From NCBI GenBank assembly GCA_043228905.1, contig JBHGNT010000083.1, positions 36,133 through 100,132 of the forward strand: a stretch of 64,000 nt of DNA, in the 5' to 3' direction. Positions within the stretch are counted from its first letter, which is position 1. Each line of letters opens with the position of its first letter. The position numbers and the translations under genes were made by a program. The notes beneath the pieces were generated by a model. That model worked only from the letters and a program-made list of their open reading frames with translations, searched no databases and was not told the origin of the DNA. This document shows positions 22,004 to 32,005 of this stretch, in pieces. The stretch is from Azolla caroliniana (taxonomy: Eukaryota > Polypodiophyta).

Positions 22004-22489
22004 ATGGGGAAGATCTTCTTAGATGGGGAGAGAGTGGCGGAGAAGCTGAAATCAGCCGCGGCTTCCGCTCCCCAAGGATCGGGCAGGGCGCGAATTCTCC
22101 TCCAGCTAGCTGCCGATGAGATCCGAAACACGGGCGGACCCTACACTTCGGTCTACATGTACATGGTGTCTCCTCCGCCACTTCGGGACGAGTTAATCCT
22201 AGAGGCCTTCTCTGGGCGACCGACGGAGCACGTTCGCATCCCTGTTGGGCGGGGCGTGTGTGGACGCGCGGTCTCGCTCGGACAGGACCAAAATGTGGGG
22301 GATGTCGGTGCCTACCCCGATTACATCGCGTGTAATGCCCACACTAAGAGCGAGCTTGTGGTTCTTATCCGTGCCTATAATAATATCCTCGGACAAATTG
22401 ACATCGATAGCGATCATGTTGGCCCGTTCCCGCCCGAGGAAGAAGCCAATGTGAAACTCATCGCCGATGCCCTTGGTATGCTCCTTTGA
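22004..22489 (+). CDS. GAF-domain protein of the free methionine-R-sulfoxide reductase (fRMsr/YebR-like) family
   Basis: 161 residues, a single GC-rich frame (well above the AT-rich flanks). Residues 30-160 form one GAF domain: YTSVYMYMV, PTEHVRIPVGRGVCGRAV, YIACNAHTKSELVVLI, ILGQIDIDSD, then an acidic stretch and IADALGMLL. This is the typical length and motif order of bacterial fRMsr-like GAF proteins, which reduce free methionine-R-sulfoxide. Cys86 and Cys110 keep the 24-residue spacing of E. coli Cys94 and Cys118; the third cysteine (Cys84) is replaced by His76. The ATG at 22004 is chosen because the in-frame ATG at 21941 lies in repeat block D. A possible 3' splice site (ttattcttaggcag) lies just upstream, so this could instead be the last exon of a longer gene. 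Whether it is expressed, nuclear-native or transferred from bacteria cannot be told here. Confidence 0.75.
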   Translation: MGKIFLDGERVAEKLKSAAASAPQGSGRARILLQLAADEIRNTGGPYTSVYMYMVSPPPLRDELILEAFSGRPTEHVRIPVGRGVCGRAVSLGQDQNVGDVGAYPDYIACNAHTKSELVVLIRAYNNILGQIDIDSDHVGPFPPEEEANVKLIADALGMLL

Positions 22490-22699
22490 TTTCGTATGTA
22501 TAGATTATGTTGTTGACTCGGAAGTCACACTGCCATGTGCTTAATTTAAGTACTCCTACTTAGACATGTGATTAAATTGTTACAAATGCTATTTCCTTAT
22601 CCCATTTTGGTCCTAGTAGTAAACTTAACATGTTTAAGAGTGGGCATTATTACAAATGCTTCTAATAAGTCACTTGAGAGACTAGTGACTTGTATGTTT

Positions 22700-22731
22700 A
22701 AGAGCGGCATTATTACAAATGCCGCTCTTTT
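22700..22731 (+). other. Perfect 12-bp hairpin followed by T-run
   Basis: aagagcggcatt and aatgccgctctt form a 12-bp perfect stem with a six-base loop, followed by tt. It lies about 210 bp downstream of the GAF gene stop. A direct-repeat relative at about 22635-22660 lacks the complementary half. It resembles a rho-independent terminator in form; in a plant nucleus that function is not expected. Confidence 0.6.
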
Positions 22732-24784
22732 AGCTCTCAACCCCCTTGAAATGATGTCGTCGTATCCCATTGACTCCATCGTATGGTTTTTATCTCGGCC
22801 TCACATGTATGGTGAGGTGTTTCTCATGGACAAATTAACCACCATGAATGTGAGAGTAATATGTCTTGTATATGCACCATAGATTGATAATTTTAAGATT
22901 TCATCTTTGTATTAGCCTATTTCCTTTGTCCATGGGTACAAAGTGTGCGAACATGTTCAATATGCCTTTAGAGTATCTATTATGCGTGGATCAACAAGAA
23001 AACAATGCCAAAAACCTGTCATCCTTCATAACTATGAGGACCACATTTCTTGCTAACTAACAAAATTGTCCCTAACCAAGTGTGGTAGCGTCAACGTTTT
23101 GAATATGCCTCTTCGATATCATGCATGGATCAACAAGTAAACTTGCTCCCCAATATTTAAGACCTTGGCTCAATAGAGACCCATTACCCTCCACTTCTAG
23201 GTGCTTACATACCAACTAATGTATTTCAACATGATGATTTCCTATTACAGTTGATTTATGGTTGCATAGCATGTAATATTGAATATAGTGTGGATGAGGA
23301 AAATCCATTAATACCTTATATTCTTTGGTTTAGAAACATGTACAAACTTGCACTCTATTCTCTTTGTTGTTAATTGTGGTGTACATAGTGTGTGCATTGT
23401 TATACCATTATATATGGAACATCCGTAGATTTAAGGATCCAAAATTGTTATTATCTTCATTTGTGAACAATTATGCAAATAGATTATGAAATTAACTTCA
23501 TGTTTGCTCTTTGAGAATGGGTGAGTCTTGACTCTTGATATTCATTATTAAAATTTTACCTCAAAATTTTTAGAATATTGAAATATATGTGAGTCGTAAT
23601 ACTCAGAGTTATAAATGTCAATCCAAAGTTCCAACATATTAACAAATATTCTCATATGATATACAATATAGTTCTCACTTAAAAAATTCAATGGATTCCA
23701 ACTTGTGGCAATAAAGGTTGCCAACAAAACTTGTACTTGGTACTCTTGTTTCAAATTTCATGGAAACATGTGCAAGCAGTTATGGAAACATGATCTGATT
23801 ATTTGGAATTCTTCTATTATCTATGTTGTATCATGATTAGGGCAACTTGGGAAGGAAAAAACTTATTTTTATGCCATGAATCTATGTCAAGCCTCCAATG
23901 TATAATCATGTCCTTATTGTTGACATGAAGCCTTGATGGTCCAACGTGGTGCGTTTTGAATAATTTGCAGGTGTGTTTGTGTGGATCAACTATCCAATGT
24001 GTGTCATCACTCAAATCCACTCACATGCTCTATTGTAACTCCAATGTCAAGATATAAAGGATATGAGTTTTGAAGGAATTATCTTTACCTAGAAACACTA
24101 GACTATTGGACTATTTTGTATATTGCCTTTGGCCATTTTCATTTTAATACCAATGGAGTATATTTTTTTCGAAAGAAGAAGAAGAAAGGATATGGGTAAA
24201 ACAATGTAAAGTAGGATCAAGATATCAGTAGATCATATACTAACCATTTCTCACGGAAATTTGAGTGTCAAGGATCGTTGGAAGGGCATTGAAGGTGGAT
24301 GATCTACTGAAAAATTCTAATGGAAATTCATTGTGTATGTCTTAATAAAAAAAACTATGTCTATGCTATGAGTCTAAACTTCAAGGAAATTGGAATAGTT
24401 ATTAATAATTATATGTTTGAGAATCAATGTGATCGTGATACTTGCCACTTGGGGAGGCAAGGTGAGATTGATGTTATTAAATGTTATGGTGATGTAGGAT
24501 GCATACAAACAACTCATAACAAAATCCTCTTATGTGGTTAGGTAATTGACATTATGCAATGGTTTAAAAGATGGGGAGTAGATATATATTAGAGCTCTCA
24601 TGTGATGCTCTGAAGTATGCAAATCGGCTCATACGCGTCCATTCAATCAACCATTGCTCGTGTAGTTTTCGCTACGTAGCTTGTGCTCGGGGAAGATCCA
24701 CCAGGTTTTTTGTGTTAAGAAGATTGGAAGAAGTAAACAAAAAAGAGAAGATTAAGAATTTTCAACGACAAGATAAACCAACAA
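22732..24784. other. Gene-free AT-rich spacer
   Basis: No gene, RNA or element ends recognised in about 2 kb. Only short chance frames. Confidence 0.5.
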
Positions 24785-24935
24785 ATGGGTAAAACTCTCC
24801 CTAGTGTGAAGCTTGATTGTAATAACTTCACATCAATGAAATACAAGATGCACCAATACTTTGTCGAACAAGGCTATTGGGGATACATCAAGGCCAATCT
24901 CGAAAACATGTCCAACATAATAAAAAACTCCAAAA
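24785..24935 (+). pseudogene. Copia gag fragment, plus strand
   Basis: From ATG 24785 the frame reads KLDCNNFTSMKYKMHQYF then EQGYWGYIKA, matching the start of the copia gag at 31482 (KLDRNNFTSWEYKMHQYL, GQGYWSYVEG). It stops resembling gag after about 45 codons, and no LTR or pol is adjacent. Opposite orientation to the copia-1 cluster. Confidence 0.8.
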
Positions 24936-25580
24936 ACTTGTAATCCCTATTTTATAAACAGAATTTCATTCATAATCCAATGTTTTGACCTATAAAAAAA
25001 ACCACCCCTAGAATTAGTATTGTAAAATCCATTCATGATCTCAGGTTCTTTGGGATAATTATGTGTTAATCTCGGGCATAACTCATTGTTCGAATCGCTA
25101 CTACATTTGACTCTGACCTACCTTCGACTCCACAGAGCCTTCGAGCTCGACAATCTTTTGACTCAAATGATCATTGGACACTATTGAGTCTTCAAATCAT
25201 CCATCCTCTCTGGTTCGAGTCCTCGATGGTCCTGCTCAAGTAGCACACATACACTCGTAACTTTGCAATAGCGTGTGGCTCAATCATACAATGTGTGTGA
25301 TCTCACAATTAGTGGGTGTGCGTGTGTGGCTCAATTGTCCAATGTGTTTGTGACTAAATTAGTGTTGGGTGCACATGTATGCACCCACTTGTACACTCTC
25401 TTGCAACTCCCTTGACATAAACATCAATAGCATCCTTGCCATATCGTTAATATAAAGGATATTCTATATCTTACTTAAATACAAGATGATTCTGAGTGAC
25501 TAGACTATAGTTATAAGCTAGTGATGAGGTAATGGTATATGATGCAACCTTCTCCCCGCTTGTAAGGTGTTGGTTCATTA

Positions 25581-25752
25581 TGTAGAGAATCAGATGGATT
25601 CTGTGCAGCGAAAGAACTGTGTGTGTGGAGAGAGAGAGAGAGAGAGCGAGAGAGAGCGAGCTCAAAATTACAGAAAAAACATAAAATTGTATTACAAGGA
25701 AGCAAGAATGGCCAACAATTACAAAGAGAAGGAGAAGGTGCTTATGTAGTCA
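25581..25752 (-). repeat. Partial 3' LTR of copia-1
   Basis: Matches the first part of the 31642-32005 LTR (tgtagagaatcagatgga, GA repeat, 'attacaaggaagcaa', 'ggagaaggtgc'), then breaks near 25752 directly into reverse transcriptase sequence. A deletion has removed the rest of pol and the U3 part. Confidence 0.85.
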
Positions 25753-28085
25753 ACCCGAATCCGAGCGGTTGTATCATGTACACCTCCTCTTCTAGCTCAC
25801 CTTGGAGGAAGGCGTTCTTTACGTCCATTTGGTGGAGGTGCCACCCTTTTGCTGCTGCAAGCGCGATCACGGTTCGAATTGCAGACATCTTTGCCACTGG
25901 GGCAAAGGTCTCTTCGTAGTCAATACCGTGCGTCTACGCGTAGCCCTTCATCACAAGTCGGGCCTTGTACCAATTGACAGTGTTGTCGACATTGTGCTTC
26001 ATTTTGAAGATCCACTGACATCCAATTGCCTTCTGGTGGTGTGAAAAAGGGACGAGATCCCACGTCCTGTTCTTGGAGAGTGCTTGCATTTCCTCATTCA
26101 CCGCTTCGACCCATCTAGGGTCCTTCGTGGCTTCAAAAAAGGTTTTCCCGTTCTTTAATTGTTGCCACCTTCATCATGAATGCATAATGATATTGCATGT
26201 AGTCGTTGTAGCCGATTCGGCTGACTACGTTCTTCTCTCAGGTGGATTGGCACATTTCTCTTGGTGTCCTCATGATGGGCACACCAAACTCACTATCTAG
26301 TGAGTGGGCCGACACATCGATATCACTATCGTCGGGGTGGTCGACTTCATATTAGGGCATCTTACCTTTGCCTTTATCCAATTTTGGACTTGGCCGCTAC
26401 GTGCTTTGGTTGCTTGGAGGCTCTTGTGGTCCACTCAACTTGGTTGAGTTTGGACTTTCCTCTGATGTGAGCCTCAGTCGATCATCCTCCTCCGCATCTG
26501 TGTCGAACTCGGTTTTGACTGTGTCGAATGGGGCTGATTTGACTATATACCAGGATGTCGACTCGTCAAATACGACTTCCCTACTCATTCATATCTTCTT
26601 GATGGAAGGGTTGAAGCACTTATAGCATTTTTGCTCGAGTGAGTACCCCACAAGTATACATTTCTCCGACTTGGGATCGAGCTTCTACCGCTTCTCATCG
26701 GGTATATGTACATATGCTATTGAACCGAATATCCTAATGTGGGATAGATCCGGTTTCTTCCCATAGAACTTTTCACAGGGGTAACATCGTGCACTCATGA
26801 TGTTGTGCAACGATTCATCAAATAGGCGGTCGTATTTGCCGCTTCAACCCAATATGATTTTGGCAGATGTTTCTAGTTCATCATTGCCCTTGCCACCTTG
26901 AGTATGTGGCGGTTCTTGTGTTCGTCTACTCCGTTCTACTGAGGTGTGCATCGGCAAGTAAACTCCCGCCAGATTCTTTTTTATCGAAGGTATGCAATAA
27001 AGGCGTCAAAGAAGTACTCTTTGTTGCCGTCTGATCGAAGGCATCGTACATGACGATTGGTCACCTTTTCGACTTCGTTCTTGAATTTCTAGAAGTGCGA
27101 GAACACTTCACTCTTCTGGCACATTAAATAAATCCAAGTCTGTCTTGAGAAGTCGTCGATGAACATTACGTAGCACCGACAACCACCGAATGTTGTTGTC
27201 TGGGTTGGTCCTCATACATCTGAATGTATTACATCTAGGATCCCTTTGCTTACGTTCCTCTCATCTGGGAACGATTGTCGATGTTGTTTGCTGAATTGAC
27301 AAGCTTCGCACACACTTGCAATTTCCTTTTCAGCAAAAGTTGAGAGTCTGATGACGACTCCTTTCGACGGCATTCCCTTGAGCTTTTGGAGGTTGATGTG
27401 ACCTATTCTTGTGCCACAACTCTATGGCGAAGTTGGCTCTCTGGCCCTTGGCATACATTGTTGAGTTCATCTTGTGAGAGTCGAGGATCCTCCATCATTG
27501 AAATGGACTTGCATGCCTTGTTCGACTATCTGGCCAACTAAGACCAAGTTCTTTGTTATTGTAGGAACATGCAAAACGTTCTTGATGTAGGTTTGGTTGC
27601 CTTCTTCCCCAAATGGTACATTGCCGACATGCCGAATGGGGTGAATTGTGTCATCCCCAGTTTCCACATAGTTGGGTCGTTCGGGCTTTCGTAGCTCGTT
27701 GAACCAATCCTCGTGGGATGTCATGTGGTTGGATCCACCTGAGTCCACAAACCATACATCTTCTGGTTTGTAAGTGTTGGTCGGGTTGGAGGCTATCATC
27801 GAGTCCTCTCTATGCCTCATCACAAACATTCCGCCACGTTTGTCGTAGTCGGAGTTTGAGGCGTAGTTTGTGAGTTGTTGGCTTGTGGAGGCCAACTCAT
27901 TCTTCTTTTTTTGACACTCTGCCTCATAGTAGCCGAATTTACCACAATATCCGTAGTGCGTGGGATTGTTTTGTTGGCTGGGTCCATCCTGATTGCTCCC
28001 CCATCTTCCGGACGCTCCACCTCGCGCATTCGAAACGTTGTCGTGCCTTTCGGCTCCGAATCGTTGCGTGAGTCGGGTGGGAACC
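25753..28085 (-). pseudogene. Copia gag C-terminus and pol pseudogene (zinc knuckle, protease, integrase, start of RT)
   Basis: Reading leftward on the minus strand: a damaged gag zinc knuckle near 27960-27900 (GYCGKFGYYEAECQ, with the first Cys changed to His and the normal His to Tyr), the protease motif WFVDSGGSNHM (27772-27740), the GAG pre-integrase region, integrase-like sequence with several in-frame stops (about 27300-26600), a Ser/Thr-rich linker, and the reverse transcriptase motifs [10 protein letters not shown] and [14 protein letters not shown] (25920-25800). RT ends abruptly at the partial LTR. Nonfunctional. Confidence 0.9.
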
Positions 28086-28544
28086 GCTGAGGTTTTGGAC
28101 TAGGAGAAAGAAGAATGTGAGATAAGGCTCCTTATGAATCGATTGCAAGAAAGAGAAATATTTGAAAGAAGATATGAACTTCATGAATCCCACGAATATA
28201 GTGTATTAATTGATACTTAGAATGTAAGAGAGAAATAGATGGAAAAAAAATTGTGAATCCCACGAATATATTAGATTGATCAAAATCCTTGTAAAATAAT
28301 CAACAACCTCTATACATCTTTCTCTCTTCCTTATATAGTGTTGGAAGAGTCTAAGTTTATCACATGCAAGCATCATGCTTTTCCTATCTTTAGTTTTCAT
28401 GCACACTGCATGTGCATGATTAGCTTTCTATCTCATCTTTTCTTTTAACTCGAGTGTCTATGCATGAATAACTTTTTGTACCATGCATGTCTAGAAATTT
28501 TACATGGGATAAAGTTTAGTATAACTTTAAAATTCATAATATGC
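28086..28544. other. Unassigned sequence inside the copia cluster
   Basis: AT-rich, with a direct repeat of gaatcccacgaatata (28185 and 28256). It does not continue gag and may be another element's LTR or a filler insertion. Class unknown. Confidence 0.4.
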
Positions 28545-28615
28545 TAGTATAATGATAAGGCTTAACATTATTAATATAGAGGTGCAAGGTTTGAATCTCG
28601 CCCTATGCATGTAAT
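28545..28615 (+). repeat. Possible SINE head (tRNA-like A and B boxes)
   Basis: agtataatgataagg resembles box A and ggtttgaatctcgcc resembles box B, about 30 bp apart, followed by a TA run. Spacing fits a tRNA-derived SINE head; the body is missing or unrecognised. Confidence 0.35.
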
Positions 28616-28680
28616 ATATATATATATATTTTTATACTTTCTTCTATTTACAAATATGTCTCTTCATCCAGTGAGAGACT

Positions 28681-28943
28681 CTCACCGGCCTTCTTCATCC
28701 GGCTCTTTCCAGTTCTACTTCATCCAGTGCTTGCTAGTTTTCTTTGTCCGGTTCTTACCGGGACCTCCTTACCGATCTCTTCGTCCGTTTCTCACCGATT
28801 CTCACCGGCCTTCTTCATCCGGCTCTTGCCGGGTCTCCTTACCGGTTTCGGTCCTTACTGGGTCCTTCTTCCGGCTCTTGCCGGGTCTCCTTACCGGTTT
28901 CGGTCCTTACCGGGTCCTTCTTCCGGTTCTCACCGGGTACTCC
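28681..28943. repeat. CCGG-rich tandem array
   Basis: Repeats built on 'ttcttccggctcttgccggg', 'tctccttaccggtttcggtc' and 'cttaccgggtcc'. The two clearest 52-55 bp units are 28811-28865 and 28866-28917, followed by a partial unit. Older degenerate units lie at 28681-28800. There are more than a dozen CCGG sites, unlike the flanking sequence. Confidence 0.85.
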
Positions 28944-28969
28944 ATGTCCTATCCGGAGAGACCAAAAAT

Positions 28970-29204
28970 GTAAGAACTAGCTAATCCATGAGTATACCAT
29001 GAGGTGACAAAGGTTGTACCGGTAAACCAACCACCCAAAGAGAAATATGCAGTGGGAAAAAGTAAAAGGCCAAACCAACCTACAAAAACAAACCGATCTC
29101 TTCTTAGCCAGTCATCCATACTATCAAACAAATCTTTCGGTTCCTTGGAAGATTTCCCAATGGCGATAGTCATTATTATTCCCCCCACTCAACTCCTCGA
29201 ATAA
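28970..29204 (-). pseudogene. psbD: Plastid psbD 5' fragment in nuclear DNA (NUPT)
   Basis: From ATG 29173 to codon 28972-28970 the minus strand encodes 68 residues matching the N-terminus of photosystem II D2: [36 protein letters not shown]. The plastid protein has about 353 residues, so only the first fifth is present. The sequence has diverged ([13 protein letters not shown] where the plastid protein has SGLLLFPCAYFAL), consistent with decay after transfer. The ggggggaataataATG leader is probably also plastid-derived, to about 29204. Homology stops at Tyr68, where the CCGG array begins. Confidence 0.9.
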
Positions 29205-29284
29205 CTTATGGGTTCCCTTTTATTCTTGATAACGTAGTTATAATCACACCGCCTTGCGGAGCGTAGCAGTGCGAATTACACTAC

Positions 29285-30249
29285 GACAACGTCTTGTCAT
29301 TAATAGAAGTTATGTTGCTCTTGGTTGTGTCGGACTTGGCCAAATCGGCCTCTTCTTCCCCGACCTTGTCCTCTTCCTCCTTCGAAGTTCGAAAAAAGCA
29401 TTTGTCCTTCTTGCACATTGCTTCTTGTTCGAACATGTTTCTCCTCGACCAACAACATCGACTAGAGATCGAAGGAGGCAAGATTCTCCCTCACGAGGAC
29501 TGCCGACCAAATGGCTCTGAACCGAGGTGCTAAGCCTCCGAGGCAAATCTGCACCATTTCATCGTCGTCAATCCTAACATTGATTGACTCGAGGGCATCG
29601 CAAAGCTCCTTGATCTTCAAGGTGTAGCTGTCGATTGACACAACATTCTGCTGTCGGTGTGCGTGCTTGTAGACGCACCCGCGTGGTTCTCCTCTACCAG
29701 GAGCATCGACTGTAAGTCGAAAAAGGACGGCGTATTCTCCCGGGTACACACAGCCATTCAGAACGCTCCGAACTTCGACGCCAAACCTCCGAGACAGATC
29801 TGGACCATCTCGCTCTCCTCGATGTTCACCTCTATGGAGGCGAGGGAGTCGCAGATATCCTTGATCTTCGAGGTATAGTCCGCCACTGACAAGTCGCGTT
29901 GTCGTAGGTTGCTCAACTCCTGTCAGAGCTGAAGCTTCTTGGCTGTAGTGCTCGCGGCGAAAATCTTCTTCAGATTTTCCCACGCACCCTTCGGCGTCTT
30001 TGCATCCCGAACATAGCTCAATAGTTGTTCGCCCACACACGACGCGAAGCAGTATAGTACCCTGCTCGCTGATTGCTCACACGACGGGAAGTCTCTGTGT
30101 GTCGATTCGGGTGCCGCGTCATTAGCTCCTTCGACATAACTCCAGTAGCCGTGCCCGAGCAGGTACTGGTGCATCTTGTAGGACCAAGACGCGTAGTTGG
30201 TTCTGTCGAGCTTCTCTGTTGGAAGCGAGCTCGCCATGCCTCTATCCAT
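29285..30249 (-). pseudogene. Copia-2 gag pseudogene with an internal duplication
   Basis: Starts near 30249 (SLPTEKLDRTNYASW, KMHQYLLGHGYWSYVEG), about 70 bp inside the copia-2 LTR. The middle is present twice: a first copy of the IKDICDSLASIEV..MVQICLGGLA segment (about 29890-29780), a short break, then a diverged second copy (IKELCDALESINV..MVQICLGGLA, about 29650-29530). The C-terminus is Gly/Arg-rich (29360-29290). Frames shift between parts. It looks like recombination between two related gag genes or template switching. Confidence 0.85.
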
Positions 30250-30309
30250 CGTTCTTCTTGTTCTTCTTCGTCAAGTTGTGTCGGCTGCAGAGAGGTTCTC
30301 AACCCTCGC

Positions 30310-30319
30310 GCTCATACCA
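30310..30319 (-). other. Primer-binding site of copia-2
   Basis: Minus strand TGGTATGAGC directly inside the 5' LTR; close to the usual tRNA-Met complement TGGTATCAGAGC, with one mismatch and a short deletion. Confidence 0.7.
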
Positions 30320-30710
30320 TGTAGAAAGTAGCGTGCGGAAGCAAGTATGAAGACAGAATAGAGGAAGGAAACTTAGGTTCAATGGAGAGCTTAGGCTTAC
30401 ATGGTATACGTGGGAGAGACAGAGAGAGAAACACAAAAAATACTATATTCAATAATAGTGCTCAGTCTCTGTGTACATAAGACGTGCTCAGTGAGCACTT
30501 TTATACAAGTCCTAGAAGGACTGACCGAAGTACTGACAGTACTTCAATGCTCATTAAGAGCTCCTACACTAACTCCCAAATATATTCCTCACGGAATATC
30601 TTTCCTAACGACCTCCCGGTTTACGCAGTCGGCCTAACCGATAGGTCCCAGCCGATCCGGTCCTCAGCTTCTTCAGCCGATCTGGCCGATGTTGAGCTTG
30701 TCTCTCAACA
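30320..30710 (-). repeat. Copia-2 5' LTR
   Basis: 391 bp, beginning tgtagaaag (next to the PBS) and ending ctctcaaca on the plus strand, so TG...CA on the element strand. No matching second LTR was found in the window; the element is a 5' remnant. Confidence 0.75.
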
Positions 30711-30719
30711 GTTCTTGTA

Positions 30720-31136
30720 TTAGACAAGGAAGAGGCCCCGCCACTATCCAACTTCCAAGTGGTGTTTTCTTGGAAATACATGATGCTATCTATGCATATA
30801 CCTCACTAAGAAATCTTCTTGTATTTGCAGATGTGCAATGCAATGGATACCACCTCATGACATGGGAACAAGATGGGAAAGAGGCAATGTGAGTTGTCAA
30901 GCACTTGCCAAATACTACCCAAGTTATTAATGAGTTCGAAGTCTTACCAAACCAAACCAATTCTAGTGTTTCAACCTTAAAGCCTCGAAGATCCGCATGG
31001 CTTCATTTGCCAACTACTCCAATATTTCCTCGAAGGAACCGTATGAGTCACCAAAATGTTTGGAGTGTATACATGGTGATATCCATGGACTAGTACACCC
31101 TCCTTCTGGACCATTTTATTACATCATGGGAGTCAA
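30720..31136 (+). pseudogene. Plus-strand copia integrase fragment (third element)
   Basis: Plus-strand frames give RNLLVFADVQCNGYHLMT and, later, SPKCLECIHGDIHGLVHPP followed by SGPFYYIMGVKD, the GAG-pre-integrase to integrase-core start of another copia lineage. Orientation is opposite to copia-1 and copia-2. It abuts the truncated copia-1 gag near 31137. Confidence 0.75.
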
Positions 31137-31482
31137 AGACCCTCTGTTGTATACCGTTCAACTCTTGATGGAGTTGAAGCTTTCTTGCGGCCGTGTTGGC
31201 CACGAAAATCTTCTTGAGGTTCCCCCACACCTCCTTCGGCGTTTTGGCCTCTTGGATGTAGTTGAGCATGTGATCATGGACGCATGATGCAAGGCAGTAC
31301 ACCACACGACTCGCCGCTTGCTCCCAAGCTAGGTGATCGACATGTGTTGGGTTGGGTTGATTTTTGTTTACTCCTTCAACATAACTCCAATAGCCTTGGC
31401 CGACAAGGTATTGGTGCATCTTGTACTCCCAAGATGTGAAATTATTTCTGTCAAGCTTCTCGGTAGGAAGAGCGCTTCCCAT
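31137..31482 (-). pseudogene. Copia-1 gag, N-terminal part
   Basis: Begins at ATG 31482 (ALPTEKLDRNNFTSW, KMHQYLVGQGYWSYVEG) and remains open to LHQELNGIQQR, where the plus-strand integrase fragment interrupts it. The rest of gag resumes near 28085 on the other side of the nested insertions. Confidence 0.85.
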
Positions 31483-31629
31483 CTAAGTGCTCATTGTCGA
31501 GCTTCTTCTTCTCCTCCTCTTTGATACGAATTGTGAAGGTTGATGCTACAACGATCAACCAGTTCTTTCTGAACACGGGATTGAGCACAACACATGTAGA
31601 GGTGATGGGCTTGGATCAAGCTACCACGC

Positions 31630-31641
31630 GCTCTGATACCA
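31630..31641 (-). other. Primer-binding site of copia-1
   Basis: Minus strand TGGTATCAGAGC, the standard plant copia complement to the initiator tRNA-Met 3' end, directly adjacent to the LTR. Confidence 0.9.
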
Positions 31642-31692
31642 TGTAGAGAATCAGATGGATTTCGTGCAGTGGAAGAACTCTGTGTGTGTGTG

Positions 31693-31736
<44 letters not shown>

Positions 31737-32005
31737 TTACAGAAAATTGTATTACAAGGAAGCAAGGATGGCCAACAGTTACAAAGAGAAGGAGAAGGTG
31801 CCTATGTAGTCACCTTCTCTCTAAGTTCTCGTACTAGCACCGCCTCTTGGGAAAGAGGTTGTGTCTTAACTACTTAAAGAATATGTGTCATAGGACATTA
31901 ACTTCAATGACACACTAGTTATTATACAAGGAGGTGGGGTGTTCACACACTTGAGTATCCTAGAGTGTGTTCCCACTCACGAGAAGTTGAGTTTGATTCT
32001 CAACA
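31642..32005 (-). repeat. Copia-1 5' LTR
   Basis: 364 bp, TG...CA. The ends are short inverted repeats (tgtagagaatc and gattctcaaca). It contains a long GA microsatellite near 31696-31735, also present in the partial 3' LTR. Confidence 0.9.

Larger units (their letters stand above)
25581..32005 (-). mobile_element. Nested Ty1/copia cluster (outer element copia-1, minus strand)
   Basis: The outer element is bounded by LTR sequence at 25581 (partial 3' LTR) and 31642-32005 (5' LTR) and flanked by catta (25576-25580) and cattg (32006-32010), a near-match 5-bp target duplication; copy A shows cattg at the empty site. Minus-strand order is LTR, PBS, gag, [later insertions], zinc knuckle, protease, integrase, reverse transcriptase start, partial LTR. 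Inside lie a second copia (LTR 30320-30710 with gag), a plus-strand copia integrase fragment, a CCGG-rich tandem array and a plastid psbD piece. All coding parts have stops or deletions. Confidence 0.85.

Noticed and set aside
22700-22731. Functional rho-independent terminator
   Set aside because: The shape fits, but the context is nuclear and AT-rich; kept only as a structural observation.
28605-28984. Three overlapping plus-strand frames rich in Ser, Pro, Gly
   Set aside because: Arise from the CCGG tandem array; repeat period, not coding pressure, explains them.
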